Source of the DNA: Tamarix chinensis
Lineage: Eukaryota; Streptophyta; Magnoliopsida; Caryophyllales; Tamaricaceae
DNA length: 64,000 nt
NCBI GenBank assembly: GCA_030549775.1
Contig: CM060174.1
Location: 54,748,707 to 54,812,706 of the forward strand
Direction of reading: 5' to 3'
Part shown: in pieces, positions 24,992 to 36,228 of the stretch
Numbering within the stretch: position 1 is the stretch's first letter
Layout of the letters: each line of letters begins with the position of its first letter
The notes under the pieces: generated by a model
Told to the model about the DNA's origin: nothing
The model's input: the letters and a program-made list of their open reading frames with translations, nothing else
Databases searched by the model: none
Translations under genes and position numbers: made by a program

Positions 24992-26235
24992 GTGAATATG
25001 ATATACAATGTATCTTACATTGGTAGTAAAAACATGTCACATTCATCATTATAATGGCCAACATTTTTTTTTCAAAGACTAACAATCATTATTGTGAGAA
25101 ATAAAAATCATATGTGAGTGTGATATGCAGTGCCTTAATAATACAAACATGTTATATTCATCAATGTAATAACAAAAAACTAGCGTTTTAGAGACTAACA
25201 TTCATCATTTTAAATAGTAATATTCATCATTAGGTATCATATGCAATGCATCATAAATTTCTAATTAAAAAAAACATTTTACACATTCATCATAGTAGGG
25301 GCATTCATGGATCAAATATGCAAAAATAAAATATCCGATAAAAAGCTACATATATTAAAATTTTCATATCGGATAACAAATAATATGTCTGATATCTGAA
25401 ACTTTAAATCAAGCTATAAATGAAAAATATTGGACAATAAATTATTCAATCAAAAGATAATAAAACGATCGAATTTGAACTAATATAATTTAATGATTTG
25501 ATTCGAGTTGTAATTACCTTATATTCAATTAGTAATTTTAAATTTTGGATCATAGTTGAATATTAAAAAATAATAATAATGAAAAAGTATAATTTTTTAC
25601 TATAAATAGATTAAAAAATATAATATACAAAGACATACAAGAATATTTGAAAGTGTCTGTTGTGATCAATAATATTTAATAAAAAACTATATAATTTTTA
25701 GAGTATATATGTATATTATTTATCAATTTGAATATTAATTGTTATTGTTAAATCAAGTATTCAATTTATTTAATTTTTTGTATTTTAGATTAGTTATTTG
25801 ATTTAGAAAAAAAAATTATCAGGTTAATTATTTTAACTTTTCATATCAGATTGGTTCATTAGACATTGAAAAATATCAACAACCCCACAATGTATTATTC
25901 ATTACCAATACAAATATGTTACATTCATAACTATAAAGACAAACATTCATTGTTTTGAAAACTAACGATCATTAATGCAAGCAGTAAAGTTTAATTGTGA
26001 CTGTGATATGTAGTACATCTAAAATAAACACATTATAATCATCACTATAAAACCAAAACTCATTGTTTTGAATATCAACATTCATCAATGAGTATAATAT
26101 GTAATATATCATATATTAGTAATACAAAGATTTTACATTCATCATTGTGAAAACCAACATTTAGTGTTTTGAAGACTAAAATTAATTTGTTTAAATGATA
26201 ATATTCATCAATGAGTATGATGTGCAATAAAAAAA
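24992..26235. repeat. Degenerate repeat of about 120 bp, interrupted
   Basis: A phrase like GTGAATATGATATACAATG, followed by CAAACATGTTACATTCATCA and then TTTTGAAGACTAACATTCATC, recurs at about 24992, 25114, 25232, 25886, 26001, 26090 and 26213. Spacings are near 90-123 bp. Between about 25310 and 25880 the pattern is lost, as if something was inserted or that part drifted. Copies are strongly diverged. This looks like an old minisatellite or satellite relic. Confidence 0.6.
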
Positions 26236-26439
26236 ATTCTATAGACAAAGAGTGAGATATCCAAATAATAAAATAAAATAACCTAAATATTCTTAGTATC
26301 ACCCATTACACAACGACATAAACATGATCATTCTCACAGTCACCTTCAAAATCATGCAACTCTTGCAACCTCTTAGTTTGAATGTTATTTCATAAAAAGC
26401 AAATGGGTAATGTCAATCTTAAAAGGATTTTGTGTGAAT

Positions 26440-27161
26440 ATTCTTAGGAGGAATGAAGATACAAAGATTAGAAGAAGTAGTGGGATCGGTGGGTTGAAAT
26501 TGTAGAAGAAGAATGAGAATCTTCAAGCAAGATTCAATGAAGATTTAAATAATGCTATTAATTTTCAAACAAGATTCAAAAAGAATTTAACAAGAAGATA
26601 GCTTTGAATTTTTCTCCAAGAAAACACTCAAATTACTATAGCTAAGATTACTCCAAGTAGTATTAGGTAGAAACTTTTACTCAAAGAGAGAAAAGATAAC
26701 CAAGTAGTATACTTATTTTTTTATTTCAAATTCAAAATTCAACTTCTTATGTTACAGGGGGTCGATACATGTATATATTTCTAATGTAATATTTACCTCT
26801 TTGTGTTCTTGGAAATCCTAAAATGAATTCCATACTAACTCCTTCCCATGTTTGACTAGGTATAAGCAATGGTGCATATAAACTTTTGTGGAAAAAACTT
26901 TTACTGTTTTTGCAAGTAACATGTCAATTTACTATAAGTTTTATAACAAAAATAATGAGTGGCCAATAGAAATTTTCTTGTAATATTTCTATTGTCTTTT
27001 GAGTACTAAAATATCCCACTATAGCTCCTTCATTTACCACTTTAATAAGTAAATTTCTTAAACTTGATTTCAGTACACATAGTTTTTTAACTTTAAATAA
27101 AAATCCATCGTGTAGTGCATAATTTCCATGATTTCCATTTTCTTTACATGATCGATATTCA
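26440..27161 (-). pseudogene. Gypsy fragment: LTR piece fused to integrase piece
   Basis: 26440 to about 26785 resembles the LTR at 11780-12010 (shared AAGATTACTCCAAGTAGT and a nearby TCAA-rich context). 26790-27150 matches the integrase zinc-finger/core region at 13340-13720 (shared AACTCCTTCCCAT, AATAGAAATTTTCTT, and more). In the related complete element these regions are over 1 kb apart, so a deletion joined them. Ends at the start of an LTR-like segment at 27162. Confidence 0.65.
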
Positions 27162-29582
27162 TGTAATACCCCAAAACTTTATTTTAAGATTTAAGAATAA
27201 AATAAGAAATTATTGGATAAGATTTAATTATATATACCATATCTAATAAAATAATAATAATAATGGTAATAAAAGAAGAAAAATGATGTGGGGACATAAT
27301 TATTAGAGACTAAATTCATTTACTAACTTAAGATAATTATAAATGAATGATCATAATTTCTAAATTAATAAAAAAAATTATTATTATTATTAATTTTTAT
27401 TATTCCTAAAACTCCAAAAAAAAATCCAAACCACCCTACCACCCTATTTTTTCTTTTTCTTTTTCCCTTTTTCTTCCCTCCTTTTTGTTTCTTTTCTTCT
27501 TTTTTTTCCTTCCTTCCCCCTCCTTCAACCAACTGGGTTGCGCTCAATGGCGCCCAACTCCCCATCCCCCTCTTTTCTTTTCCTTCCTCCCTTCCCCAGC
27601 CCAGTTTTCTTTTTCTTCCCCCTCCGCGGATCATCCCAAGCTCACGCAAGTTACTCCCTCTTTTCCTTTTCTCCCCCTCTCTTTTTCTCTTCTTTCCCCT
27701 TCTGCTCTACCTCCTTCTTCCCCAATCAATGTAGCTTGAATATGGTAGCTTAGCAGCTCCCCCTCCCATCTCTCCCTCCTTCTTTACCTATTTGGCCCTA
27801 CAAGGCGTGTAATAGGAATGACCCTACATGGTCCCTCTCCCTCTTGCAAACCATATAGCCCCTCACCTGCTCCCCCAGCCCTGTGAACCTGGCCCCCTAT
27901 TTCCCCTGTCACACTGCTGCTCCGACCTGCACGTCGATCAATAGCCACCAACCTCCCTGCCCTTTTCTTCTTCTCTCTCTTGTCTACTTCCCCCAACCCC
28001 TACACCTATAAATACCCGTCCCCACTCCCTCCTTTCCTCTCTTTCTCTCTATCGATCCACTCTCCCCAGCCTTACTCGTACCTCCCAAAAAACCATCGCT
28101 ACTGCCACCACTACACCATGTAGCCATTTCCATACCCTCACTTCCTCTTTCCTACACCTAATAAACCGCTCCCTTTCCCCTCCTATTCTCTCCCCACCTG
28201 TGTATAGTGGGAAGCTTGCGCTACTCTTTTACACCTCCCTCTACCACCTACACCACCTTTCACCGCCACCACCATAACTACCACCACCTTCCCTTCCTCC
28301 TCCTTTCCTAGAAAACCATCCTTTACCTTACCACACCACCACTTCCCCCTCCCTCTCCTTCCTTCTCTTTTCTCTTATTTCCTTCTTAGCCGCTGCCATT
28401 GCCAACACTGCACGGCTATAGTGGCCAACACCACAAACCCCCTAACCAAAGGAACCCTACCACCTAGGAAACACTAATTCCCCTCCTCTTTTCCAACCCC
28501 AAAATCCCTTTTTTTCACCATCCTCCACCACCACTGTCCTCCCCTGCCGCCGCCCCCTCACCTAATGTCCCTTTTGGTTGTGCCCTTCTCCCTCCTACTT
28601 ACTTAGTACATTTTATTTTAATAATTTATTATTATTAACATTATTATTATTATTATTTGACTAAGGAAATAAATAAAAAGGAAAAAGAAGTATGAAGAAG
28701 GTGAAATGACTAGTGATGCTCTCTTTATAGGTTTTAAGCAAACCCTTCCTTGTGAGGAGGTGTAGGATTGTGCTTCAAGCTATGAGTCCAACTAGGTAAG
28801 GATATAGTTAAGGATTGGGTTTTATTATAAATCTTGTATACATGGGTGTATTATTATGTTATGTGTGAATATATGTGAATGTGAACTAAGTATGTGTCTG
28901 GTGCAGCTCTGCTTGCAGGGAGCTAAGGTATGGTGAGCATGATTTATATTATGTGTGTTATATAACTTATTATACATGGTTTCGATTTTATGACATATAT
29001 GCTTAGAGGCCTTAGGTGAGTTTGAGTGGTTATGGGGGGCTAAAGAAAATAAAGATGGTGGAGTGAGTGAGGAGAATTAGGGGGAATTCCCTAAGTGTAT
29101 TATGAAACATGGATGAGAAATAAAGGGAGATAATAATAAAATGAAGGGTTAGGGTAAAATCTTGCATGGGGAGTGTGAGATTTGCATGGGGTGTATGTGC
29201 TTTATATGGAGGAAAAACTTGCATGGGGAAACCTATTTTGAGGGTTGCTAATGGGGAGAAAAGTGTATTTTTGGTGATTGGTGTACTTGGGAAAGAGTTA
29301 GTACATGGGTTGATGAAAATATGCATAGGAGCATAACTAAGGTTTTTAGGGGAAACCCCTAAAGATAGGGGTATTATGGGAAACGTTAAGAAGGTTGGTT
29401 GGACATTGGATTGTGATGAGGGGTGTGTCACATGGAGGGTATAAGCCAAGTCAAATGGAGGGTAGAGTTGTGTAGGAGAAGAGGGTGTGGAGGAAAATAG
29501 GGATATATTAGGGTTTTCAGGGGTGACCAACTAGGGTATCATTATGACATGTGGGAGTTGAGAAGCTGGGTTGTGAGGTTTA
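27162..29582 (+). repeat. CT-rich LTR-like segment starting TGTAATACCCC
   Basis: Begins TGTAATACCCCAAAAC, a start common among plant gypsy LTRs. It has a long pyrimidine-rich, GC-richer block (27420-28600), a TATA box TATAAATA at 28007-28014 followed by CTCTCTTTCTCTCT, and then a splice-donor-like GGTAAGG at 28795. The region 29030-29580 is purine-rich with repeated GCATGGGG. The two large opposite frames (27365-27753 and 29530-29030) reflect base composition only. No partner LTR with matching sequence or primer site was found, so the right boundary is unknown and the LTR assignment is tentative. Confidence 0.4.
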
Positions 29583-30480
29583 TACTACAAGAAAACTCTT
29601 TTATAGCAACAAAAATTTTGCAGTGACAACACTTTGTTGTTTCGAAAATTTTCCTTTGGCAACGACAATTTTATGACGTTACCAAAAGTTTTTGCTAAAA
29701 ATAATTCATTTATATCGTAATTATTAGAAAATGTTTTGCAACGACATCTGCCACTACCATATATGTGATATTTTATTTGCAACGACATTTATATATTGCA
29801 ATATATAAAATATTTTTGCAACAACTTTTTTTTGGTAAAATTTTAATTGAATTTATTACAATGACTATACTCGTTGTAAATATTTAGAGTATTTTAATGC
29901 AATGAAATTTATATGTTTTGCAATGACATTTTTTTTCTACAATATATGCTATTGTTTATTTGCAATGACAATTATTTGTTGTAATATATAAAATATTTTT
30001 GCAATGATTTTTTAATTGTAAAATATTGATTGAATTTATTTCAACAACTATACTTGTTGCAAATATTTAGATTATTTTAACGCAGCAACATGTTGTTGCA
30101 AAAAAAAAGTATGAACAATTTTATTGCAACATTTATACTTTGTTGCCACTACCTTCTCCAACTCCCAATCTTACCTCCATTGTGTTAGCCTTGTCTGTTT
30201 ATATCAATTGGACGCGCCAATTTGTCTCGGCGTTCATCAGCTCAATCAAAGCCCTAATTGCCAAGCAGAATTCCAGTAAGTTTTCATTCAATTTGATAAT
30301 TTTTTCTTGATATATATGTTAAGAATTATTTTTATATATTTTGGTTATAATGATATAAGCAATACATATGTATATGGCATAATTTATGGACATCGATTAA
30401 AGGTTTCACATGTCATTTATTGTAATGGTGTTTAAATAAGTTATCATGCCATTGCAACGGTCTCATAGAACACCCCAAAA
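29583..30480 (+). mobile_element. One end of a CACTA (En/Spm) DNA transposon
   Basis: Starts TACTACAAGAAAA, one change from the plant CACTA terminus CACTACAAGAAAA. The next 550 bp carry many direct and inverted copies of a short subterminal motif (TGCAACGACAT, GCAATGACA, TTGTTGCAAA). After that comes a transcript-like leader (AAAGCCCTAATTG) with a splice-donor-like AGTAAGTTTTC near 30270. No transposase coding and no opposite TIR remain, so the element is truncated somewhere near 30480. Confidence 0.65.
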
Positions 30481-30659
30481 TTCACCAATTTTTTTTAAAA
30501 CAAAAACCTCTAAATTTAAAACCCGTAAATTCTAGGGATGCTACCACCACACTTAGTACTAGACCGCTTCACTCCTACTGTTCCAGTACCAAGTGCTAAG
30601 GCTAAGAAAATATTTTCATTAACTCATATCAATACATAAACCAAGGTTTATAAATACGA
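30481..30659. other. Unassigned junction sequence
   Basis: A short segment between the CACTA end and the truncated gypsy element. It belongs clearly to neither. Confidence 0.4.
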
Positions 30660-30742
30660 AAATCAGATAATTTGAAAGACTAGCCCTTATTTGTGATTTT
30701 CATGAAAGAAAAGAACAAAAATGTGCTAGATATTTAGGTGGC

Positions 30743-31708
30743 TTGAATAATTTAATAAGAGACAAATTTTACTTGTACTCTTATGATTCTCTTGATGACT
30801 TGATCAAATTGGCTATGAAATTTGAAAGACAAACCAAAACAACTAAAGCCTATATTAAGTCTAATGCTTCAACTTCAACTAAACCCTATTCTAACACCTT
30901 TACCCCTAAATCAACATTTTCATATGATAAAAAGAATAATAGAGATGATAAAGGTAAAAATAAGTTAGTTGAAATGGCAAGTAAACAATGTTTCAAATGT
31001 AAAGGATATGGACATTTTGCTATAGATTGTCCTAACCAAAGAGCCTTAACCTTACATGAAATAGAAAACATGGAACCATGTAGTGATGATGAGGATTTAG
31101 AAGTTGAGTCTCCTAATGAAATATTAAATATGGATGAGGAAGAAGGAGATCCATGCTTTGTAATTCAAAGAGTTTTACAAATACAACCTAGTGTTACACC
31201 TACTCAAAGAGAGAAATTTTTTAAGACTAAGTGTAAAATAGGTGACATGGTTTGTAGACTCATAATTGATAGTGGTTTATGTACCAATATTGCTAGTGAG
31301 GAAATGGTTAAGAAACTTGGTTTGGAAACTACTAATCATCCTAAACCCTATTCTTTACAATGGCTAAATAAGGATAAAGGAGCTAAAGTAAACAAAAGAG
31401 CTTTAGTCACATATTCTATTAGAGACTATCATGATGAAGTTCTATGTGATGTTTTGCCTATGGATGCTTGTGGATTACTTTTGGGTAGACCATGGCAATA
31501 TGATAGAAAAGAAACTCATGATAGGGTAACTAATGAATATGTGGTGAAAAAAGAAAAGCAATTGTATAGGCTCACACCTTCTTTATGTGATCATATGCCT
31601 TTGAGTGATGAAAAAAAGAGATTATTTTTACATGAAAAGGCTATGGAGAAATGCATAGAAGAAGAAGGAATTTGTTATGCTTTAGTTTCTAAAGATTTTA
31701 AACCTTAA
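30743..31708 (+). CDS. Gag C-terminus and protease of the truncated gypsy element
   Basis: A 321-codon open frame, but only part of a polyprotein. It carries the end of gag (NNLIRDK, SLDDLIKLAMKFERQTK, residues about 2-32), a Ser/Thr/Lys-rich linker, a CCHC knuckle (CFKCKGYGHFAIDC, residues about 81-94), an acidic linker, and the retropepsin active site IIDSG (about 174-178) with a later LLLGRPWQ. The frame ends with TAA at 31706-31708, where the linker to RT should continue, so this is a premature stop. The listed ATG is internal to the original frame, because gag-like sequence precedes it. Confidence 0.75.
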   Translation: MNNLIRDKFYLYSYDSLDDLIKLAMKFERQTKTTKAYIKSNASTSTKPYSNTFTPKSTFSYDKKNNRDDKGKNKLVEMASKQCFKCKGYGHFAIDCPNQRALTLHEIENMEPCSDDEDLEVESPNEILNMDEEEGDPCFVIQRVLQIQPSVTPTQREKFFKTKCKIGDMVCRLIIDSGLCTNIASEEMVKKLGLETTNHPKPYSLQWLNKDKGAKVNKRALVTYSIRDYHDEVLCDVLPMDACGLLLGRPWQYDRKETHDRVTNEYVVKKEKQLYRLTPSLCDHMPLSDEKKRLFLHEKAMEKCIEEEGICYALVSKDFKP

Positions 31709-32532
31709 AACAAAAAAATTGAAAATCCTAATCTAATTAAGTTTCTTGATGAGTATAATGATGTATTTCTTGATGACTTACCTCCTAGATTACCACCTAA
31801 AAGAGGTATAGAACATGCCATTGATCTTATTCCTGGTATGCCTATTCCTAATAAACCGGCTTATAGATGTAACCTAGAAGAAGCTAAGGAATTATAAAAA
31901 CAAATACAAGATCTTATGGATAAAGGATTTGTGAGAGAAAGTATGAGTCCTTATAGTGTTCCTGCTTTACTAGTGCCTAAAAAGGATGGTACCTGGCGTA
32001 TGTGTATAGATTCTAGGACAGTGAATAATATTACTATCAAATATCATTTTCCTATGCCTAGATTATATGATATGCTTGATGAAATTTGTGGTGCACAAGT
32101 ATTTTTCAAAATTTATTTGAGAAGTGGATATCATCAATTAAGGATTAGAGATGGAGATGAATGGAAAACTACTTTTAAAACAAAATATGGTCTCTATGAG
32201 TGGATGGTTACGCCTTTTGGGTTATGTAATGCACCTAGATCATTTATGAGACTGATGAATGAAGTTCTCTGACCTTTCGTTGGTGATTTCATTGTTGTAT
32301 ATTTGGATGATATTCTTGTGTATAGCAAAAATAGTTATGATCATCTAGTGCATTTGAAGAAATTATTTGATAAGCTAAGGAAAGATAACTATATGGAAAA
32401 CTTAAGAAATGTGATTTTATGCTTCCAAGTGTAGTTTTCCTAGGCTATATTATTAGTGGAGAAGGTATTAGACTAGATCCTAATAAGATTAGGGCTATAA
32501 AAGAATGACCTATCCCTAAGAATGTTCATGAT
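31709..32532 (+). pseudogene. Reverse transcriptase of the truncated gypsy element, broken
   Basis: RT motifs in order: [11 protein letters not shown] and the R-VNN motif (31975-32040), a changed [10 protein letters not shown] where LDL is usual (32108-32140), MPFG-like TPFGLCNAP (32211-32240), and the catalytic YLDDILVYS at about 32299-32325. Breaks: TAA at about 31895, TGA at 32270-32272, a frameshift near 32395 and a TGA near 32507. The palm Asp pair is intact but the chain cannot be made. Confidence 0.8.
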
Positions 32533-34065
32533 GTGAGAATTGTTCATGGATTAGCTAGTTTCGATAGAAGATTCATTAAAGATTTTTCTACTATAGCTAC
32601 ACCTATTACTCAACTCATGAAAAAGGGTGAATTTTATTGGGGACAAGAAGCTACTCAAGCCTTTGAAACCCTTAAAATTAGACTTTGTAATGCCCATGTT
32701 CTATCCTTACCCAACTTTAATCTTCTTTTTGAAGTAACTTGTGATGCTAGTGGAGTTGGAATAGGAGGAGTACTTTCTCAGGAAAAGAAACCTATAGTAT
32801 TTTTCTCTGAAAAATTGAATGGAGCCAAACTTAATTATTCGACTTATGACAAGGAATTATTTGCCATCATACGGAGTCTAGAGACATGGAGTCATTATCT
32901 AAAACCAAAACCCTTTGTCTTACATTCGGATCATAAAAGTTTAAAATACTTACATAGTCAAAAGAAAGTTAATCCAAGACATGAAAAATGGGTAAATTTC
33001 TTACAATCCTTTGTGTTCTCTATCAAACATTTAGATGGTAAAGAAAATGTAATCGCTGATGCTCTTTCTCTTAGATCTACATTACTTGTTATGATAAATG
33101 CAAAAATCTTAGGTTTTGAAATGATAAAAGACTTATATCCTAAGGATGAAGATTTTCAGGACATGTTTAGAGCATGTAAAGAAATTGGATACCATGGAAA
33201 TTATGTCATACATGATGGATTTTTGTTTAAACTAAATAAACTTTGTATTCCTAGATCTAGTATTCGAGACTTTCTAATCAAGGAAATACATGAAGGTAGC
33301 ATTACAGGAAATTTTGGTATACATAAAACTACAGAATTATTATAAGAAAATTTCTATTGGCCAAGAATGGTTAAACATGTACAAGCCATGATAAGTAGAT
33401 GTTCTACATGTCAACAAAGTGAGAGTTACTTTCATAAAGGCTTATACACACCTTTACCCATTCCTGATAAACCATGGGAAGGAGTTAGTATGGACTTTAT
33501 CCTAAAGTTACCAAGAACACAACGTGGTAAAGATTCTATTATTATGGTAGTAGATATATTTTCTAAAATGGCTCATTTTATTCCATGTAATAAAACCAAT
33601 GATGCCACGCATGTTGCTAACTTGTATTTTAGAGAGGTTGTTAAACTTCACTAAATACCTAAAAGCATAGTTTCATATCGGGATATAAAGTTTATGAGTT
33701 ATTTTTGGAAAACTTTATGGCATATTCTTGGTACTAAATTGTTATTTAGCACTTCACATCATCCACAAACTGACGGTCAAACTGAGGTAACTAATAGATC
33801 TCTTGGTACATTATTAAGAGGTTTAGTTAATAAGAGTACTAAAGATTGGGATGTTAAGTTAGCTCATGCAGAGTTTTCTTTTAATTGTAATCCATCTAGT
33901 ACTACTCAAACTAGTCCGTTTGAGGTGGTGTATGGTGTGAATCCTCATATTCCTATTAACATGATTCCTTTGAAAAAGGTGAATTACAAAATTATGAAGC
34001 TAAAGATAGAGTACAGTTTTTTCAACAACTTCATGAGAAAATCAAAAATAACATTGAAAAAGTAA
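32533..34065 (+). pseudogene. RNase H and integrase of the truncated gypsy element
   Basis: Three consecutive frames: 32533-33345 (connection, RNase H with TCDASGVGIGGVL and the DALS end, then the H-x-H half of the IN zinc finger), 33367-33654 (zinc finger end CSTCQQ; IN core MDFILKLPRTQ and VVDIFSKMAHF), and 33694-34065 (FSTSHHPQTDGQTEVTNRSL with the third catalytic residue). Stops at about 33343 and 33652 separate them, and the segment carrying the second IN Asp (33655-33690) reads SYRDIKF rather than SDRDxKF. Not functional. Confidence 0.8.
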
Positions 34066-34550
34066 ATGCCAAGTATAAAGCTCAAGCAAATAAGCATAGA
34101 AACTCTTATGTGTTTTCTCCTGGTGACTTAGTTTGGTTACATTTGCATAAAGAAAGATTTCCTAATTTACGTAAAAACGAACTAATGCCAAGAGCTTATG
34201 GTACATTTAAAATACTAAGAAAGTTTGGAGATAATGCTTATGAACTTGAACTTGTAGATTATTATGGTGGAATTTCAATAAATTTTAATGTTGGTGATTT
34301 GTCTCCTTATTATTCTGATGAAAATTTGAGGGTAAATTCTTCTCAACTTGGGGAGAATGATGTAAGAGCATCTAATGATTGTCATGTTCATATTAATTCT
34401 CAAGGTAAAGAAGAATTAGCTTTCTTAATGTTGGAGCCTATCATATTAAATGTTCTTGGTAATTTCTATATGCTTGGTGTTGAAAACTATTCAAGTTGTT
34501 CTTGTAGGTATGTTACATATTTGCAAGAAGAAGATGTTAATACACCTTAA
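34066..34550 (+). pseudogene. Integrase C-terminal region of the truncated gypsy element
   Basis: A 146-codon frame (34110-34550) with the post-core GPY-like region: GDLVWLHLHKERFP, then LMPRAYGTFKILRKFGDNAYELEL, then FNVGDLSPYY. The tail (SSQLGENDVRAS) is of the kind found in CRM/Galadriel-like elements. No chromodomain signature (paired aromatic residues before a WEP/WE motif) follows. A frameshift near 34010-34060 separates it from the core. Confidence 0.7.
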
Positions 34551-35170
34551 AGTGTACAAGTATTCAAAGCATGCAAGACTATGGCATACATGGGATGATA
34601 CTTTACAACAAGAATATATGGTGATGATTCTCACAAGTTATATTAACTTGTTGTAAACCCTAACCCTAAGTGTATTTTATGTAAGTTAGGGTTTGATGTA
34701 ATTTTATGTATGTATCATAGTTAATTATATGGCTTTGTAATGTTATTCATTAGTATCATTTAGCCAATGATATTATGATTAGGATTAAGTGTTATATGGG
34801 CTTAATTCAACCAATTTAAGTGGCCTTGAATTAAGGGTAAGAATCTGTTGGAAGACCTTGCTCAACCAGCTGCTTTCTTCCTATATATACACCTATTTGT
34901 ACACGCATGAATCATAATGGAATGTACAGAATTTTGAACAAAAATTTGAGTCAGCAAAGCTTGTTTCTATCTCTCTCTTTTGAGTCTTCTTTGAGCAAGG
35001 AAATCCTGAGGCATTATTCTTCCTCCATTAATCTCAACCTTTGACATTTTGAAGCCTGATTCAAACTAGTCAAACCAACCTGCATTTCAGCCTAATTTAT
35101 TCAATTATAATCAATATTAAACCTTTGTTCCTTCTACTCAATTTCATGGTTGACATCTCCAAATCAACAG
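34551..35170 (+). repeat. Putative 3' LTR of the truncated gypsy element
   Basis: Directly after pol. A likely start is TGTTGTAAACCC near 34650; TATATATACACC at about 34892 fits a promoter; the likely end is AAATCAACA near 35168. No 5' partner exists in the window, so the boundaries are estimates. Confidence 0.4.
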
Positions 35171-36228
35171 CCTTCGATCCAACCTCCCCTCCACTTTGAT
35201 TTATGCATTAGTTAGGGAGGATATAAATAGTAGAAAAGGTGAATAAAAGGAATAAGAAAAGGTGGCACAAAGGGTTGAAGAAATTTAGAAGGTTTAGGTG
35301 AAAATAGGTGCAGGACAAAAGGAGGAGCTTCAGCCAAAATGACTGAAGGTAGAAGGGATTGGCTTTAGTGTGTTTTGTTGCATGTTGGGGTGGTTTTGTT
35401 AGGAATTGTTGAAGGTGAAGGGACTGGAGTAACAAGGTTATCTTATGGTGTGGGGATTGATTCGTTGGGGAGAGCTAGAGGAAAAGGAGAGGAAAAGTAG
35501 CATAAGGGAGAGAGTGGTTTCGAGGAGTTTGTGCATGGATAGTGGGGAGTCTTCAGCATGGGCTACCGATGTAGGGTGTGGAGTATCATTGATGGTGGCC
35601 GGTGATAGGGTAAGGAGGTTGGTGGGGTTGCATTATAGTAAATAAAAATGGTGATGGAATTAGAAAAAGGAGGTGGGGAAATGGTGAGGAAAAGTTGTGT
35701 GTGAGGGAGCTCGAGAGAAGTAGAGGGTTGTAAGTTTGCTCAAGGCTTTGGCATGACACAAGAGAAAGAGTAGAAGTGACTAAGAATGGGGTGGTATATA
35801 GGGAAAAGGGGAGAAAAAATAGGAGAGGAAAACATTTGGGAGAAGGGTGATTTGGTGCATATGGTGTAGGGTGATGATTCGTAGGATGAAGGTGTGGGGG
35901 TAGACAGAGTAGGGTGATGGTAAAGAAATTTAGAACTAGTTATGGTATAAGTTAGGGTAAATTATAGGTGAGGAATTATTGTAAAATATCCCAGTAAAAT
36001 GTATTAGGTTATTTGGTTAGGTTTATTCAACAAATGGATACCGGTTAAGACCCAAATTTAAAATTTTAATACACATCCTCTAGTAAATTTTAACCTAGTT
36101 AAATTGTATGTCTAATAAGTCATAATAATATTACACATGTTAAAAATATATTTATTACCAAATATCCTAAAAAAAATTATTATAACCAATACAAATAATT
36201 ATAGGGTTTATCAAAATAAGGTATTACA
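35171..36228 (-). repeat. LTR-like segment on - strand starting TGTAATACC
   Basis: Its right edge reads TGTAATACCTTATTTTG on the - strand (from 36228). The - strand then shows an AT-rich part, a long pyrimidine-rich part, and TATTTATATCC near 35230 in the TATA position. It has the same layout as the segment at 27162 but little direct sequence identity. The frames at 35208-35645 are compositional. No partner LTR or primer site found. Confidence 0.35.

Larger units (their letters stand above)
30660..35170 (+). mobile_element. 5'-truncated Ty3/gypsy element (chromovirus-like, no chromodomain seen)
   Basis: Gag C-terminus through integrase in order on the + strand, followed by an LTR-like region. 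The 5' LTR, primer site and most of gag are missing; sequence becomes readable at about 30680 (a FHERKEQKCARYLGGLNN-like phrase across a frame break). RT and RNase H motifs resemble CRM/Galadriel-type chromoviruses, and the C-terminus after integrase shows no chromodomain. Several stops and frameshifts make it inactive. Confidence 0.8.

Noticed and set aside
24992..26235. Possible CRISPR-like array
   Set aside because: Repeats are long, diverged and lack uniform spacers; the setting is a plant nuclear genome.
27365..27753. Opposed open frames of 71-94 codons in the CT-rich block
   Set aside because: They overlap on both strands, are Pro/Ser/Phe- or Lys/Gly-rich, and simply reflect pyrimidine-rich DNA.
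29030..29530. 166-codon - strand frame
   Set aside because: Ser/Pro/Thr/Leu-rich low-complexity translation of a purine-rich strand; no domain or codon pattern.
34655..34672. Telomere-like AAACCCTAACCCTAA
   Set aside because: Only two units, inside an LTR-like region; not an interstitial telomere array.
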